Shown here: positions 8,446-15,876 of the stretch, piece after piece
Position numbering within the stretch: the stretch's first letter is position 1
Layout of the letters: each line of letters opens with the position of its first letter
Source: Gracilinema caldarium
Lineage (GTDB): Bacteria > Spirochaetota > Spirochaetia > Treponematales > Breznakiellaceae
Assembly (NCBI RefSeq): GCF_029265695.1
Contig: NZ_JAJUHW010000022.1
Span: 1 to 45,766 of the forward strand
DNA length: 45,766 nt
Direction of reading: 5' to 3'
Notes under the pieces: model-generated
The model's input: only the letters and a program-made list of their open reading frames with translations
Told to the model about the DNA's origin: nothing
Databases searched by the model: none
Program-made: the position numbers and the translations under genes

Positions 8446-8474
8446 TAGACTTTTTATTTTCTCTCCGGTATTCT
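8446..8474 (+). promoter_or_regulatory. Promoter of the EamA gene
   Basis: TAGACT (8446-8451), 17-base spacer, TATTCT (8469-8474). Predicted transcript start is near 8481, only about four bases before the ATG at 8485, and no SD is present. Confidence 0.5.
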
Positions 8475-8484
8475 GTGCCCACCT

Positions 8485-9441
8485 ATGAATAAAACCGCAC
8501 TAAAAGCTGATATTCTGCTTGTCATTACATCCATTATTTGGGGTTTTGCCTTTGTGGCCCAGCGCCTTGGCATGGATTATATTGGACCCTTTACCTACAA
8601 TGGTGTCCGTTTTGCCCTGGGAAGTCTTTCCCTGCTCCCGCTCATCGCCTTTTTTGCCTCCCAGAATAAAAACAAGCCTCTCGTTTATCACGGGGAGCCT
8701 CTCCCTGAAAACCAGGCCGCAAAACCCCTGCGGCGGACCGATCATATTCTGTTTCTCCTGGGATCTTTTGCGGCGGGAACCGTTCTTTTTGCAGGAGCTT
8801 CTCTCCAGCAAATGGGTATGCAGTACACTACAGCAGGAAAGGCAGGCTTCCTTACCGGCCTATATGTCGTGCTGGTCCCCATTGTAGGCATAGTCCTGGG
8901 GCAAACTACTAAGCTCCCTACCTGGCTGGGGGCCATCCTCGCGGTGCTTGGCATGTATATTCTCAGCGCACCGGATCATCTGGGGCAGATAAATCCCGGA
9001 GATGTGTTGGTTATCATCAGTGCATTCTTTTGGACCTTTCATGTACTCTTGATTGATAAACTTTCCAAGCGGATAGACCCTATTCGGCTTTCCGCGGCCC
9101 AGTTTGCCTGGTGTGCCTTGTATTCTATTATTGCGGCTTTTATGTTTGAACATCCCGACCTGAATGCGATCCTTAAGGCCGCAATTCCCATTCTCTACGG
9201 CGGCCTTGGCTCCGTAGGTATCGCCTATACCCTGCAGGTCGTTGCCCAGCGGGACGCCCCGCCGGCCCATTCTTCTATCATCATGTGTCTCGAAGGCGTC
9301 TTTGCTACCCTGGGAGGTATCCTTATACTGGCGGAGCCGGCGGGGCTGCGCAACATTGGCGGATCGGCCCTCATGCTTTTGGGAATGCTGGCCACCCAGT
9401 GGGATGTGATTTTTGGAGGCAGCAACGAAAAAAAATCCTAA
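8485..9441 (+). CDS. DMT superfamily (EamA) exporter
   Basis: A 318-residue inner-membrane protein with about ten hydrophobic helices in two EamA repeats. 'ILLVITSIIWGFAFVAQRLG' starts the first repeat and 'FWTFHVLLIDKLSKR' lies in the second. These drug/metabolite transporters usually export amino acids or metabolites; the substrate is not readable. A charged insertion ('SQNKNKPLVYHGEPLPENQA') sits between helices 2 and 3. The 3' end overlaps the following SfsA frame by up to 29 bases, so both are probably translated from one transcript. Confidence 0.85.
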   Translation: MNKTALKADILLVITSIIWGFAFVAQRLGMDYIGPFTYNGVRFALGSLSLLPLIAFFASQNKNKPLVYHGEPLPENQAAKPLRRTDHILFLLGSFAAGTVLFAGASLQQMGMQYTTAGKAGFLTGLYVVLVPIVGIVLGQTTKLPTWLGAILAVLGMYILSAPDHLGQINPGDVLVIISAFFWTFHVLLIDKLSKRIDPIRLSAAQFAWCALYSIIAAFMFEHPDLNAILKAAIPILYGGLGSVGIAYTLQVVAQRDAPPAHSSIIMCLEGVFATLGGILILAEPAGLRNIGGSALMLLGMLATQWDVIFGGSNEKKS

Positions 9442-10786
9442 AGCACCGGTTCTTCCGGCTAATCATTTTAAGCTTGATGATGACCCGCTCCACATTGATA
9501 TGGGCCTTAAACTGTTTTCCGCCGACGCGCGGGCCCTGTTTGTCCGCCGGCCCAACCGCTTTCTTATCATCGCCCGCATCACAGAATACCTGAACGCTGC
9601 CGGCGGACCCGCCCCAGCGATCCACAACGCCGCCGGCGGACCCGCTGACTTGGCTGCTCTGGAGGAGCAAAACAGTTCCGAAGTGGCCTGCCACTGTCCC
9701 AATCCGGGGCGGCTCCTTGAGTTTGTAATCCCCGGCACCGAGTTGATTCTTGAACGGCGGGAGGCTCCGAAATCCAGAAGCTCATCAACCCGCAGCGGCA
9801 TAGCAAAAACTGGCTGGACCGCCGTGGCGGTTCGCTACCGTGACCGCATTGTGCCGCTCTTTTCTGCCAGGGCAAATGCGGTGGTCCAGCAGGCAGTTTT
9901 ACCAGTTCTTTTCCCTGCATCCCGGCACATCCAGGCCGAATACCCCTTGGGGGACTCCCGTTTTGACTTTATGGTGGAAGATATAGACGGGATTATACAC
10001 CTTATCGAAGTAAAAGCCTGTTCCCTCGTGGAAGAAGGTATTGCCATGTTTCCCGATGCTCCCAGCGAACGGGCGGTAAAGCATATCCAGGAGCTTTCTG
10101 AGTTATCCCAGAAGGGCTATCGGTGCCATATCCTCTTTGTCATCGTTCATGGTAATCCCGAACTGTTTGTGCCTAATCTGCATACCGACCCTGCGTTTGC
10201 CTCCGCGCTACACCATGCCGCAGGTGCCATTTCGGTCCACGCGGTGACCCTGGAAGCCGACGATCAGGGCCGGGGCCGCATCATCAATTTGAATGTCCCG
10301 GTGGATCTTTCCTACGGGGTTCTGGCGGAGCAAAACCGGGGCTCATATCTTGTGGCCCTTGAACTCATCGCCCCAGCCCAGATCGAAGTAGGATCACTAG
10401 GCATCCTCAGTTTTAAGGCAGGCTGGTATGTGTACGCCGGGTCGGCTCAAAAAAACTTAAGCCAGCGGGTCGCCCGGCACCTGCGGCACGGCAGAAAAGG
10501 GCTCCACTGGCATATCGATTACCTGACAGCCCAGGCCGGTAAGATAATCGGCCTTCCTATTGCATCGCTGGATAACTTGGAATGCGAACTTGCGGCGGGC
10601 TTGCGGAGTATTGGCGGTGAAGCAGTTCTGCGTTTTGGTTCCTCGGACTGCGGCTGCGAAAGCCACCTGTATTATTTCCCCAATCCGCCGCTTAAAAACC
10701 GTGCGTTTCTAGACCTGTTGTTTTATTTCCGGCACCGGCGGGCTCTGAACCTGCATGGGACCGGCAATTCCGGCACAGCCCCGTAA
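9413..10786 (+). CDS. sfsA: SfsA-DUF123 fusion protein (predicted nuclease)
   Basis: Residues ~30-290 match SfsA: 'HCPNPGRLLEFVIPGTEL' and 'SRFDFMVEDIDGIIHLIEVKAC', the latter with the Asp...Glu-x-Lys pattern of PD-(D/E)xK nuclease folds to which SfsA is related. Residues ~305-440 match DUF123 ('GILSFKAGWYVYAGSAQKNL', 'HWHIDYL', 'CGCESHLYYFP'), a GIY-YIG-like domain often attached to archaeal endonuclease III. The N-terminal part carries an insertion with a short duplicated Ala-Ala-Gly-Gly-Pro motif (9598-9646). The start is uncertain: TTG at 9413 inside the EamA gene has no SD, and an ATG at 9500 is possible. Its 3' end overlaps the zur gene on the other strand by 95 bases. A DNA-repair role is inference. 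Confidence 0.85.
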   Translation: MEAATKKNPKAPVLPANHFKLDDDPLHIDMGLKLFSADARALFVRRPNRFLIIARITEYLNAAGGPAPAIHNAAGGPADLAALEEQNSSEVACHCPNPGRLLEFVIPGTELILERREAPKSRSSSTRSGIAKTGWTAVAVRYRDRIVPLFSARANAVVQQAVLPVLFPASRHIQAEYPLGDSRFDFMVEDIDGIIHLIEVKACSLVEEGIAMFPDAPSERAVKHIQELSELSQKGYRCHILFVIVHGNPELFVPNLHTDPAFASALHHAAGAISVHAVTLEADDQGRGRIINLNVPVDLSYGVLAEQNRGSYLVALELIAPAQIEVGSLGILSFKAGWYVYAGSAQKNLSQRVARHLRHGRKGLHWHIDYLTAQAGKIIGLPIASLDNLECELAAGLRSIGGEAVLRFGSSDCGCESHLYYFPNPPLKNRAFLDLLFYFRHRRALNLHGTGNSGTAP

Positions 10787-11147
10787 GGTACAGCACATGG
10801 TGCTGCACCGTAACCTGCTGCTGTTCCTCAAAAGCGCGGACCATGCTGGATACGGCGCAGGCGCCCAGCTCGATAAAGGCATGACAGTGTACGCAATGGA
10901 ACCAGTGCCGGTGGGGAAGATTAACGCCTTCAGCATTTTTTATCGCCGTATAGTACCGTTCGGTGCCATGTTCTGTGCAGTGGAGTACAAAGGATTCTGC
11001 GAGCCCCTGTTCTTCTAGATAGTGCAGAGTCCGGTATACCGTAGCCTGGTCACAGCAGAGCCCCAGTTCCTGGTGTACCGCCGTTGCTGAAAGGGGTTGG
11101 GCCGATTGCTGCAATACGGCCAAGACTTCTTTGCGGGACTTTGTCAT
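10692..11147 (-). CDS. zur: Fur-family zinc regulator
   Basis: A 151-residue Fur-family repressor. An N-terminal winged helix ('TKSRKEVLAVLQQSAQPLSA', 'DQATVYRTLHYLEEQGLA') is followed by a metal-binding dimerisation part with 'HRHWFHCVHCHAFIEL' and a second CxxC in 'GLCRNC'. It is the last gene of znuA-znuC-znuB-zur; its ATG overlaps the znuB stop by four bases (ATGA). Location in a zinc-uptake operon with two palindromes at the operon promoter makes Zur the natural assignment, with autoregulation. The last ~30 codons, including the second CxxC, overlap the 3' end of sfsA on the opposite strand. Confidence 0.85.
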   Translation of the reverse strand: MTKSRKEVLAVLQQSAQPLSATAVHQELGLCCDQATVYRTLHYLEEQGLAESFVLHCTEHGTERYYTAIKNAEGVNLPHRHWFHCVHCHAFIELGACAVSSMVRAFEEQQQVTVQHHVLYLTGLCRNCRSHAGSEPAGAGNKTTGLETHGF

Positions 11148-12013
11148 GATGCGTAGCCCCTGCGTCTTTTGATCCGTACAATAAGCATACGGACCGCCGT
11201 TGCGCTCAAAAACATCGCTCCAGAAAGGACCACCACCACGGCTCCCGAAGGTAGATCATAATGCCAGCTCAGCGCAAGACCGGCAAACGAAAAGATTGAT
11301 GAAAATATCCAGGAAAATACCATCATCCCCGCCAGGTTCCGGGCAAGATAGCCCGCAGTTCCCGCTGGGAGTGTCAGCATGGCAATAACCATGACAAGGC
11401 CTACAAAGGTTTGGAGTAGCACGACCGCAATAGCGGTAATACCAAGGATGACAAGAAACACCGTATCTGTCGGTATCCCCCGGACGCGGGCGAATTCTTC
11501 GTCAAAGGCTGAGGCTTCGATCTGGGGATAAAAACGCCAGACGAGCAGCAGTACTATCGCGTCGAGCGCCGCAAGCAGAAATAGATCACTGCGGGACACA
11601 AGCAGGATGTTCCCAAAGAGGTAGCTGGTAGGGTCCGTATATCCTGGAGTCTTTGAAAGAAAGAGAACTCCGAGGCTCATGCCGATGGCCCAAATGGCAT
11701 TGATAACCGTATCTTCCCGCTGTTTAGCCTTGAGTGAAACAAGTCCGATTATAAAGGCAGAGAGGACTGCAAAAATAATAGCCCCTGCCATGGGGGTGAT
11801 AAAAGAGACGAGCCGTGTGCTGGACAAGTACAGGGCCATACCGATTCCCCCAAGCACGGCGTGGGAAATGGCTCCCGCAAGGCCCGCAATCCGTTTTACC
11901 GTGACCACAGAGCCGAGAATGCCGAACAAAATTGATGCAAGGAGGCTCGCCATAAGGGCATTTTGCAGAAATGGCAGGGCTGGATTGGTGAGGGCGGAAA
12001 AAAAACTATTCAT
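11144..12013 (-). CDS. znuB: Zinc ABC transporter permease
   Basis: About 289 residues, the ABC-3 family permease of a zinc/manganese importer: 'PFLQNALMASLLASILFGI' at the N-terminus, 'GGIGMALYL' and multiple helices with 'KQREDTVINAIWAIGMSLG'. The true ATG is at 12013, overlapping the znuC stop by eight bases; the longer frame to 12193 runs through the znuC tail and is not real. It forms the membrane channel for ZnuC and receives metal from ZnuA. Confidence 0.9.
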   Translation of the reverse strand: MNSFFSALTNPALPFLQNALMASLLASILFGILGSVVTVKRIAGLAGAISHAVLGGIGMALYLSSTRLVSFITPMAGAIIFAVLSAFIIGLVSLKAKQREDTVINAIWAIGMSLGVLFLSKTPGYTDPTSYLFGNILLVSRSDLFLLAALDAIVLLLVWRFYPQIEASAFDEEFARVRGIPTDTVFLVILGITAIAVVLLQTFVGLVMVIAMLTLPAGTAGYLARNLAGMMVFSWIFSSIFSFAGLALSWHYDLPSGAVVVVLSGAMFLSATAVRMLIVRIKRRRGYAS

Positions 12014-12812
12014 TGCTCGCTTCCTTTGTATCGATACAGCAGCGGTTCTCCGGTTCGACCTCATCGTGGAGTACCTGCAGGGCCGCGCCGCCAAAAAGCT
12101 CAGGAGGTGCGTGTTCCGCCGGCGCTGCCCGGTGCTGGACCAAATGATGGGCCCGCCGTTCGCTGCCGGTCCGTTCACCGATACACAAAACACGGTCGGT
12201 CAGGGCGGAAACAAATTCAGTGTCGTGGGTTACGATAAGAATTGTGGTCTTTCCTTTCAGCTGTCCCAGGGTCTTAAAAAGCCGTTCTTCGCTTTCCGCG
12301 TCCATATTTGCAGTTGGCTCATCTAAAACCAGTATTTCCGGTTCCGCTGCAAGGGCTCGAGCGACAAGCACCCTGCGGCGCTGTCCCCCGGATAAGGCCC
12401 CGTAGGGCCGGCGGGCCAGGTCAAGAATTTCTACCTGTTCCATGGCCTTTTGCACAGCCTGTTCATCATCCTTATTCCAGGCCCGCCCTATGGGCTTGAG
12501 GCGGCCCATGCGGATCACCTCATACACCGAGATGGGAAAACTTTTATCAAAGTCCGCGTGCTGGGGAACATAGCCAATATGGGAACGGCTTTCCTTTGGT
12601 TCTTTTCCAAGGACTTCAATATTCCCTTTCCCAGCCTGTTCAAGTCCCAAAAGCAGTTTAAGTATGGTAGACTTCCCCGCACCATTCGGACCCACAAGGG
12701 CAATAAATTCTCCCCGGTGCACATGAAAATTGACATTTTCCAGCACCGGAACAGTGCTGTAGGAAAAAGCTACCTGACTAAACTGAATGACTACCGGTTC
12801 TTTGTTTTGCAC
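12006..12812 (-). CDS. znuC: Zinc ABC transporter ATPase
   Basis: A 268-residue ABC ATPase: Walker A 'GPNGAGKST' near residue 41, signature 'LSGGQRRRV', Walker B 'ILVLDEPTANMD', and H-loop 'IVTHD'. The C-terminal ~55 residues are an unusual His/Cys-containing tail ('HHLVQHRAAPAEHAPPELF', 'NRCCID') beyond the ATPase core. The start is a GTG with SD GAGGG about nine bases upstream, in the short gap after znuA. Partner of ZnuB. Confidence 0.92.
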   Translation of the reverse strand: MQNKEPVVIQFSQVAFSYSTVPVLENVNFHVHRGEFIALVGPNGAGKSTILKLLLGLEQAGKGNIEVLGKEPKESRSHIGYVPQHADFDKSFPISVYEVIRMGRLKPIGRAWNKDDEQAVQKAMEQVEILDLARRPYGALSGGQRRRVLVARALAAEPEILVLDEPTANMDAESEERLFKTLGQLKGKTTILIVTHDTEFVSALTDRVLCIGERTGSERRAHHLVQHRAAPAEHAPPELFGGAALQVLHDEVEPENRCCIDTKEASNE

Positions 12813-12824
12813 AATGTTTGTCCC

Positions 12825-13769
12825 TCATTTTACGGTCTTTTTAAGAGCTTCGCCCATCAATTTTATATTATTCATCCAGTCTGATGCCAAAGGATCCAGG
12901 GGAACAACCTGGGCATTTAAGCTTTCGGCTATGGTTTTTGCCGCTGTTGTCGGGAACTGGGCCTGTACAAAGATTACTTTAATTTGTTCTGCCTGTGCTT
13001 CTTGAATAATCTGAGCCAGGGTCTGGGCGCTGGGTTCCTTACCGCCCGTTTCTATTGCCTCCTGCTGGATCCCGAACTCGTCAAAGAAATAGCCGAATGC
13101 GGGGTGGAACACGAACACCTTGGTGCCCCGTAAAGGCGCTAAATCCGCATCAAGCTGATTAAAAAGGCTGTCTATTTCGCCTGCCAAGGCATTATACCGG
13201 CTTTCATAGAGGGCTGCATTGTCTGGGAGCAGTTTTGCTAAAGTTACCTTGATATGCCGTGTCATGATTTTCGCGTTTTCCCTGCCCAGCCAGGTATGCC
13301 GGTCAATTTCCGTTGATTCAGCCGAACTGTCAGGTGCGACCGTTTCCGTATTGTGCTCTTCCTCATGGTTATGGGCTTCCAGCATTCGGAATTGTACCCC
13401 TTCGGTTCCATCTACTATGAGGAGCGAAGGATAGAGCGCAGCAATCTTGGGTTTAAGGCCTATCTCAAAGTCGGTGTTGGAAAGAATCCATGCGGAAGCA
13501 CGGGAGAGCTCTTCCATTTGTTTGGGACTTGGTTCATAGCTGTGGGGGCTTTGTCCGGGGCCGACAAGGACCAGGGCTTGCACCGAATCGCCGCCGATAC
13601 GTTCCACGAAGTAGCTTTGGGGGAGGATGCTCACCGCAATAATCGGCTTAGCTCTTCCGGCTTCTGTCGTTCCGTTGGTTTTCGGTGCGCAGCCAGAGAA
13701 AGAAAGAGCAATAAGCGATGCTATGCTTATCAATTGAATGATAGATTGATGACCCTTAATGTATTTCAT
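12825..13769 (-). CDS. znuA: Zinc-binding lipoprotein of ABC importer
   Basis: About 314 residues, cluster A-I metal-binding protein. A lipoprotein signal ends at 'ALSFSGC', so it should be membrane-anchored in the periplasm. The 'PHSYEPSPKQMEEL' segment and 'IDRHTWLGRENAKIMTRHI', 'FVFHPAFGYF' contain the usual metal-ligand His residues; between them is a His/Glu-rich loop ('HNHEEEHNTE') typical of zinc-specific members. The start at 13769 is chosen because SD GGAG lies seven bases upstream; an earlier in-frame ATG is too close to it. First gene of the operon, behind two palindromic operator candidates. Confidence 0.92.
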   Translation of the reverse strand: MKYIKGHQSIIQLISIASLIALSFSGCAPKTNGTTEAGRAKPIIAVSILPQSYFVERIGGDSVQALVLVGPGQSPHSYEPSPKQMEELSRASAWILSNTDFEIGLKPKIAALYPSLLIVDGTEGVQFRMLEAHNHEEEHNTETVAPDSSAESTEIDRHTWLGRENAKIMTRHIKVTLAKLLPDNAALYESRYNALAGEIDSLFNQLDADLAPLRGTKVFVFHPAFGYFFDEFGIQQEAIETGGKEPSAQTLAQIIQEAQAEQIKVIFVQAQFPTTAAKTIAESLNAQVVPLDPLASDWMNNIKLMGEALKKTVK

Positions 13770-13780
13770 GCACATACTCC

Positions 13781-13795
13781 TGCAAATGATTTGCA
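13781..13795. promoter_or_regulatory. Zur-box candidate 1 (perfect 7-1-7 palindrome)
   Basis: TGCAAATGATTTGCA is a perfect 7-1-7 dyad in the znuA 5' leader, just downstream of the predicted transcript start (about 13802 on the minus strand). The form matches Zur boxes of other phyla (7-1-7, ATGAT-like centre). Binding by the Fur-family protein of the same operon is inferred. Confidence 0.7.
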
Positions 13796-13808
13796 AATTT
13801 ATGGGTTA

Positions 13809-13837
13809 AATATACTGACCAAAATTATAAAATGCAA
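13809..13837 (-). promoter_or_regulatory. znuA operon promoter
   Basis: On the minus strand TTGCAT (13837-13832), 17-base spacer, TATATT (13814-13809). The -35 lies inside the second palindrome and the first palindrome lies just downstream of the start site, so a bound repressor would block it. Confidence 0.6.
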
Positions 13838-13847
13838 GTGATTTGCA
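13833..13847. promoter_or_regulatory. Zur-box candidate 2 (7-1-7, one mismatch)
   Basis: TGCAAGTGATTTGCA repeats the first palindrome with one changed base; centre-to-centre spacing is 52 bases, close to five helical turns. It covers the -35 of the znuA promoter. Confidence 0.65.
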
Positions 13848-13945
13848 AAAATTATGAGACTTTTTAAAAATTGACAGACTTTTGAAAGCGGCTCAAGTGA
13901 TCGATGATTAAATTCGGTTCGTTTATATGACGTAATTAACGCATC

Positions 13946-13974
13946 TTGATGTTATAAAAATTACAATATATGAT
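13946..13974 (+). promoter_or_regulatory. Promoter of the VapBC-type pair, leaderless type
   Basis: TTGATG (13946-13951), 17-base spacer, TATGAT (13969-13974). The A of the ATG at 13981 is seven bases after the -10. No SD is present before the ATG. Confidence 0.6.
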
Positions 13975-13980
13975 GTATAT

Positions 13981-14238
13981 ATGCGTACAACAATAACTTT
14001 GCCAGATGATATTATGCATTCTATCTACTCGATAGCAGATGAAGAAAAAAAATCAGTCAAAGAAGTTTTCACTGAGCTATTAACAATTGCTTTGCATAAA
14101 AAAAATCCTGAGCGCGGGACCTGGAACTGTCCGGCGTATGATATGGGAGGTGCCGCTTTTGATTACACAAAGGCCTGGCAGCTTATTGATAATCTGGAGT
14201 CTGATGCCGTTGCAGAAAAAAGGGATATGAGAAAATGA
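13981..14238 (+). CDS. Antitoxin with ribbon-helix-helix N-terminus (VapB-like)
   Basis: An 85-residue protein beginning 'MRTTITLPDDIMHSIYSIAD', the beta strand and first helix of a CopG/RHH DNA-binding domain. The C-terminal part ('NPERGTWNCPAYDMGGAAFD') would be the toxin-neutralising tail. Its stop overlaps the toxin start by four bases (ATGA), the usual arrangement for co-translated antitoxin and PIN toxin. RHH antitoxins normally repress their own promoter. The predicted transcript starts at the ATG. Confidence 0.8.
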   Translation: MRTTITLPDDIMHSIYSIADEEKKSVKEVFTELLTIALHKKNPERGTWNCPAYDMGGAAFDYTKAWQLIDNLESDAVAEKRDMRK

Positions 14239-14663
14239 TAATCCCAGATTTAAATATTCTTTTGTATGCTGTTGATTCTTCTTCTATACGTCATCAAGAA
14301 GCAAAAAATTGGCTAGAAAAGACAATCAATTCTGGCAAAGAAATAATTGGAATCCCTTGGATAGTCCATTTAGGGTTCTTAAGATTAACCACCTCGCCAA
14401 AAATATTCCCCCGGCCGTTAAGTATTGATACCGCCTGTATGTGGATGGATTCCCTAAAAAGTAATCCGTCAGTTGTCTCAGTAGAACCAGGGAAAGCACA
14501 TGCGTCGCTTTTAAGACATCTCTTGCTTGTGGTTGGAACCGCTGGAAACCTGGTGAGCGATGCTCATCTCGCAGCCCTTGCGTTGGAAAAGGATGCCACC
14601 ATAGTAACTGGAGACCGAGATTTTCTTCGTTTTCAGGGATTAAAAGTTACGTTTCTATTTTAA
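14235..14663 (+). CDS. PIN-domain toxin (VapC-like)
   Basis: A 142-residue PIN-domain ribonuclease. The acidic active site is visible as 'IPDLNILLYAVD' (Asp5), 'SDAHLAALALE' (Asp ~107) and 'TGDRDFLRF' (Asp ~125, ~127). VapC toxins cut tRNA or rRNA when released from the antitoxin; the target here is unknown. It pairs with the RHH antitoxin just upstream. A hairpin follows. Confidence 0.85.
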   Translation: MIIPDLNILLYAVDSSSIRHQEAKNWLEKTINSGKEIIGIPWIVHLGFLRLTTSPKIFPRPLSIDTACMWMDSLKSNPSVVSVEPGKAHASLLRHLLLVVGTAGNLVSDAHLAALALEKDATIVTGDRDFLRFQGLKVTFLF

Positions 14664-14712
14664 TGATTGGATGCATAGTTGTTATATCTGCAACTTTAAA
14701 TGAATAAATAAT

Positions 14713-14745
14713 AAAGGGATGTCCTAAACGATTGGACACCCCTTT
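14713..14745. terminator. Hairpin shared by vapC-like and rbsB-like genes
   Basis: A 12-base arm AAAGGGATGTCC pairs with GGACACCCCTTT (one mismatch), loop of nine bases. T-rich sequence follows on the plus strand (TTTGTTTA) and A/T-rich sequence on the minus strand, so it can act for both convergent operons. Confidence 0.65.
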
Positions 14746-14776
14746 GTTTAGCTTTATTAACCCTTATACTAGAGCT

Positions 14777-15739
14777 TTATTCGTAAATAACCGCTTTTAC
14801 TTCTGGAGAGTCCAGGTTGGATTTGTCAGCCCATACATAGCCAGAGTCTACCCGTTTGGGTGGGGTCTCACCTTTAAGAGCCCGAACTGCCCATTCTACG
14901 GTCTTATAGCCCATGAGGACTGGGTTCTGCTGGACTGCACCGAGCATAAGGCCGCTGCGGATAGCATCGAGCTGGAGCTTACCAGAATCGTAACCAACAA
15001 CTACCAGCTTGCCTTCCATTTTAAGTTCTTTAACGGCATTCACAATTCCAATAGCTGAACCTTCGTTGGCGCCGAAATATCCTTTAAGATCCGGATTTCC
15101 GTTGATGACCGCCTTAGCGATTTCTGTGGATTTCAGATGGTCTCCGCCGCCGTACTGGGGTTCCAAAACCTGAATATTAGGATATTTTTCTTTCATTCGT
15201 TTCAAGAAACCATCTCGCCGATCAATACCGGTTCGGCTGGTCTGGTCGTGTACAAGAATGGCTACCTTGCCTTTAAAGCCAATTGCTTCGGCCAGTTTGT
15301 CCGCTGCTACACCAGCAGCAACGATATTGTCAGTCGAAACTGTGGTAAGAGGAATGTCTGAATCAACTCCGGAGTCAAAGGCAATGATAGGAATCTTCTT
15401 TGCCTGGGCTTGCTGCAGAAGAGGAATGGCTGCCTTGCTGTCCAGGGCTGCAATGCCAAGTGCTTTGGGGTTTTTGCCAAGGGCTGCCTGAAGCATTTCT
15501 ATCTGTTTATCAACCTGAGCTTCTGATTCGGGGCCTTCGAAGGTGATGTCCACATTAAGATCCTTAGCAGCATTTTCTGCACCTTTCTTTACCGCCTGCC
15601 AGAATTGATGTTGGAATCCTTTGGAAATGAGCGGTATGTAGGTCTTTCCGCTCCCCGCTGCTTTGTCGCCCTGTCCGGAAGCAAAGGCTCCCAGACCTAC
15701 CATGCTGATGCAGAGTACTAGTAACAAGAGCTTTTTCAT
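14777..15739 (-). CDS. Periplasmic sugar-binding protein (RbsB family)
   Basis: About 320 residues, type 1 periplasmic binding protein. A signal peptide ends at 'GAFASGQG', the spirochaete-style processing context. 'ISKGFQHQFWQAVKKGAENA', 'IPIIAFDSGVDS' and 'GYFGANEGSAIGIVNAVKEL' are standard for ribose/galactose/inositol-type binding proteins; the sugar cannot be named. The ATG at 15739 has SD GGAGGAGAG just upstream; the longer frame is not credible. It is the last gene of the ABC operon and follows the permease after a 137-base gap. Confidence 0.9.
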   Translation of the reverse strand: MKKLLLLVLCISMVGLGAFASGQGDKAAGSGKTYIPLISKGFQHQFWQAVKKGAENAAKDLNVDITFEGPESEAQVDKQIEMLQAALGKNPKALGIAALDSKAAIPLLQQAQAKKIPIIAFDSGVDSDIPLTTVSTDNIVAAGVAADKLAEAIGFKGKVAILVHDQTSRTGIDRRDGFLKRMKEKYPNIQVLEPQYGGGDHLKSTEIAKAVINGNPDLKGYFGANEGSAIGIVNAVKELKMEGKLVVVGYDSGKLQLDAIRSGLMLGAVQQNPVLMGYKTVEWAVRALKGETPPKRVDSGYVWADKSNLDSPEVKAVIYE

Positions 15740-15876
15740 TTGTCTCTCCTCCCTTTTTCGGTTTGGTCTTTGCAGGAAGCCCATCAACGAAGGACTTGTA
15801 ACCTGTCTGGACCTGTTTCTGTATGTGTTGGCCATTGCTATTTATGCTCTGGCCATAGAAACCTAGCAATCAAAAA

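Noticed and set aside
12013-12193. N-terminal extension of ZnuB
   Set aside because: It runs through the znuC coding region in another frame; a normal ATG with ABC-permease start lies at 12013.
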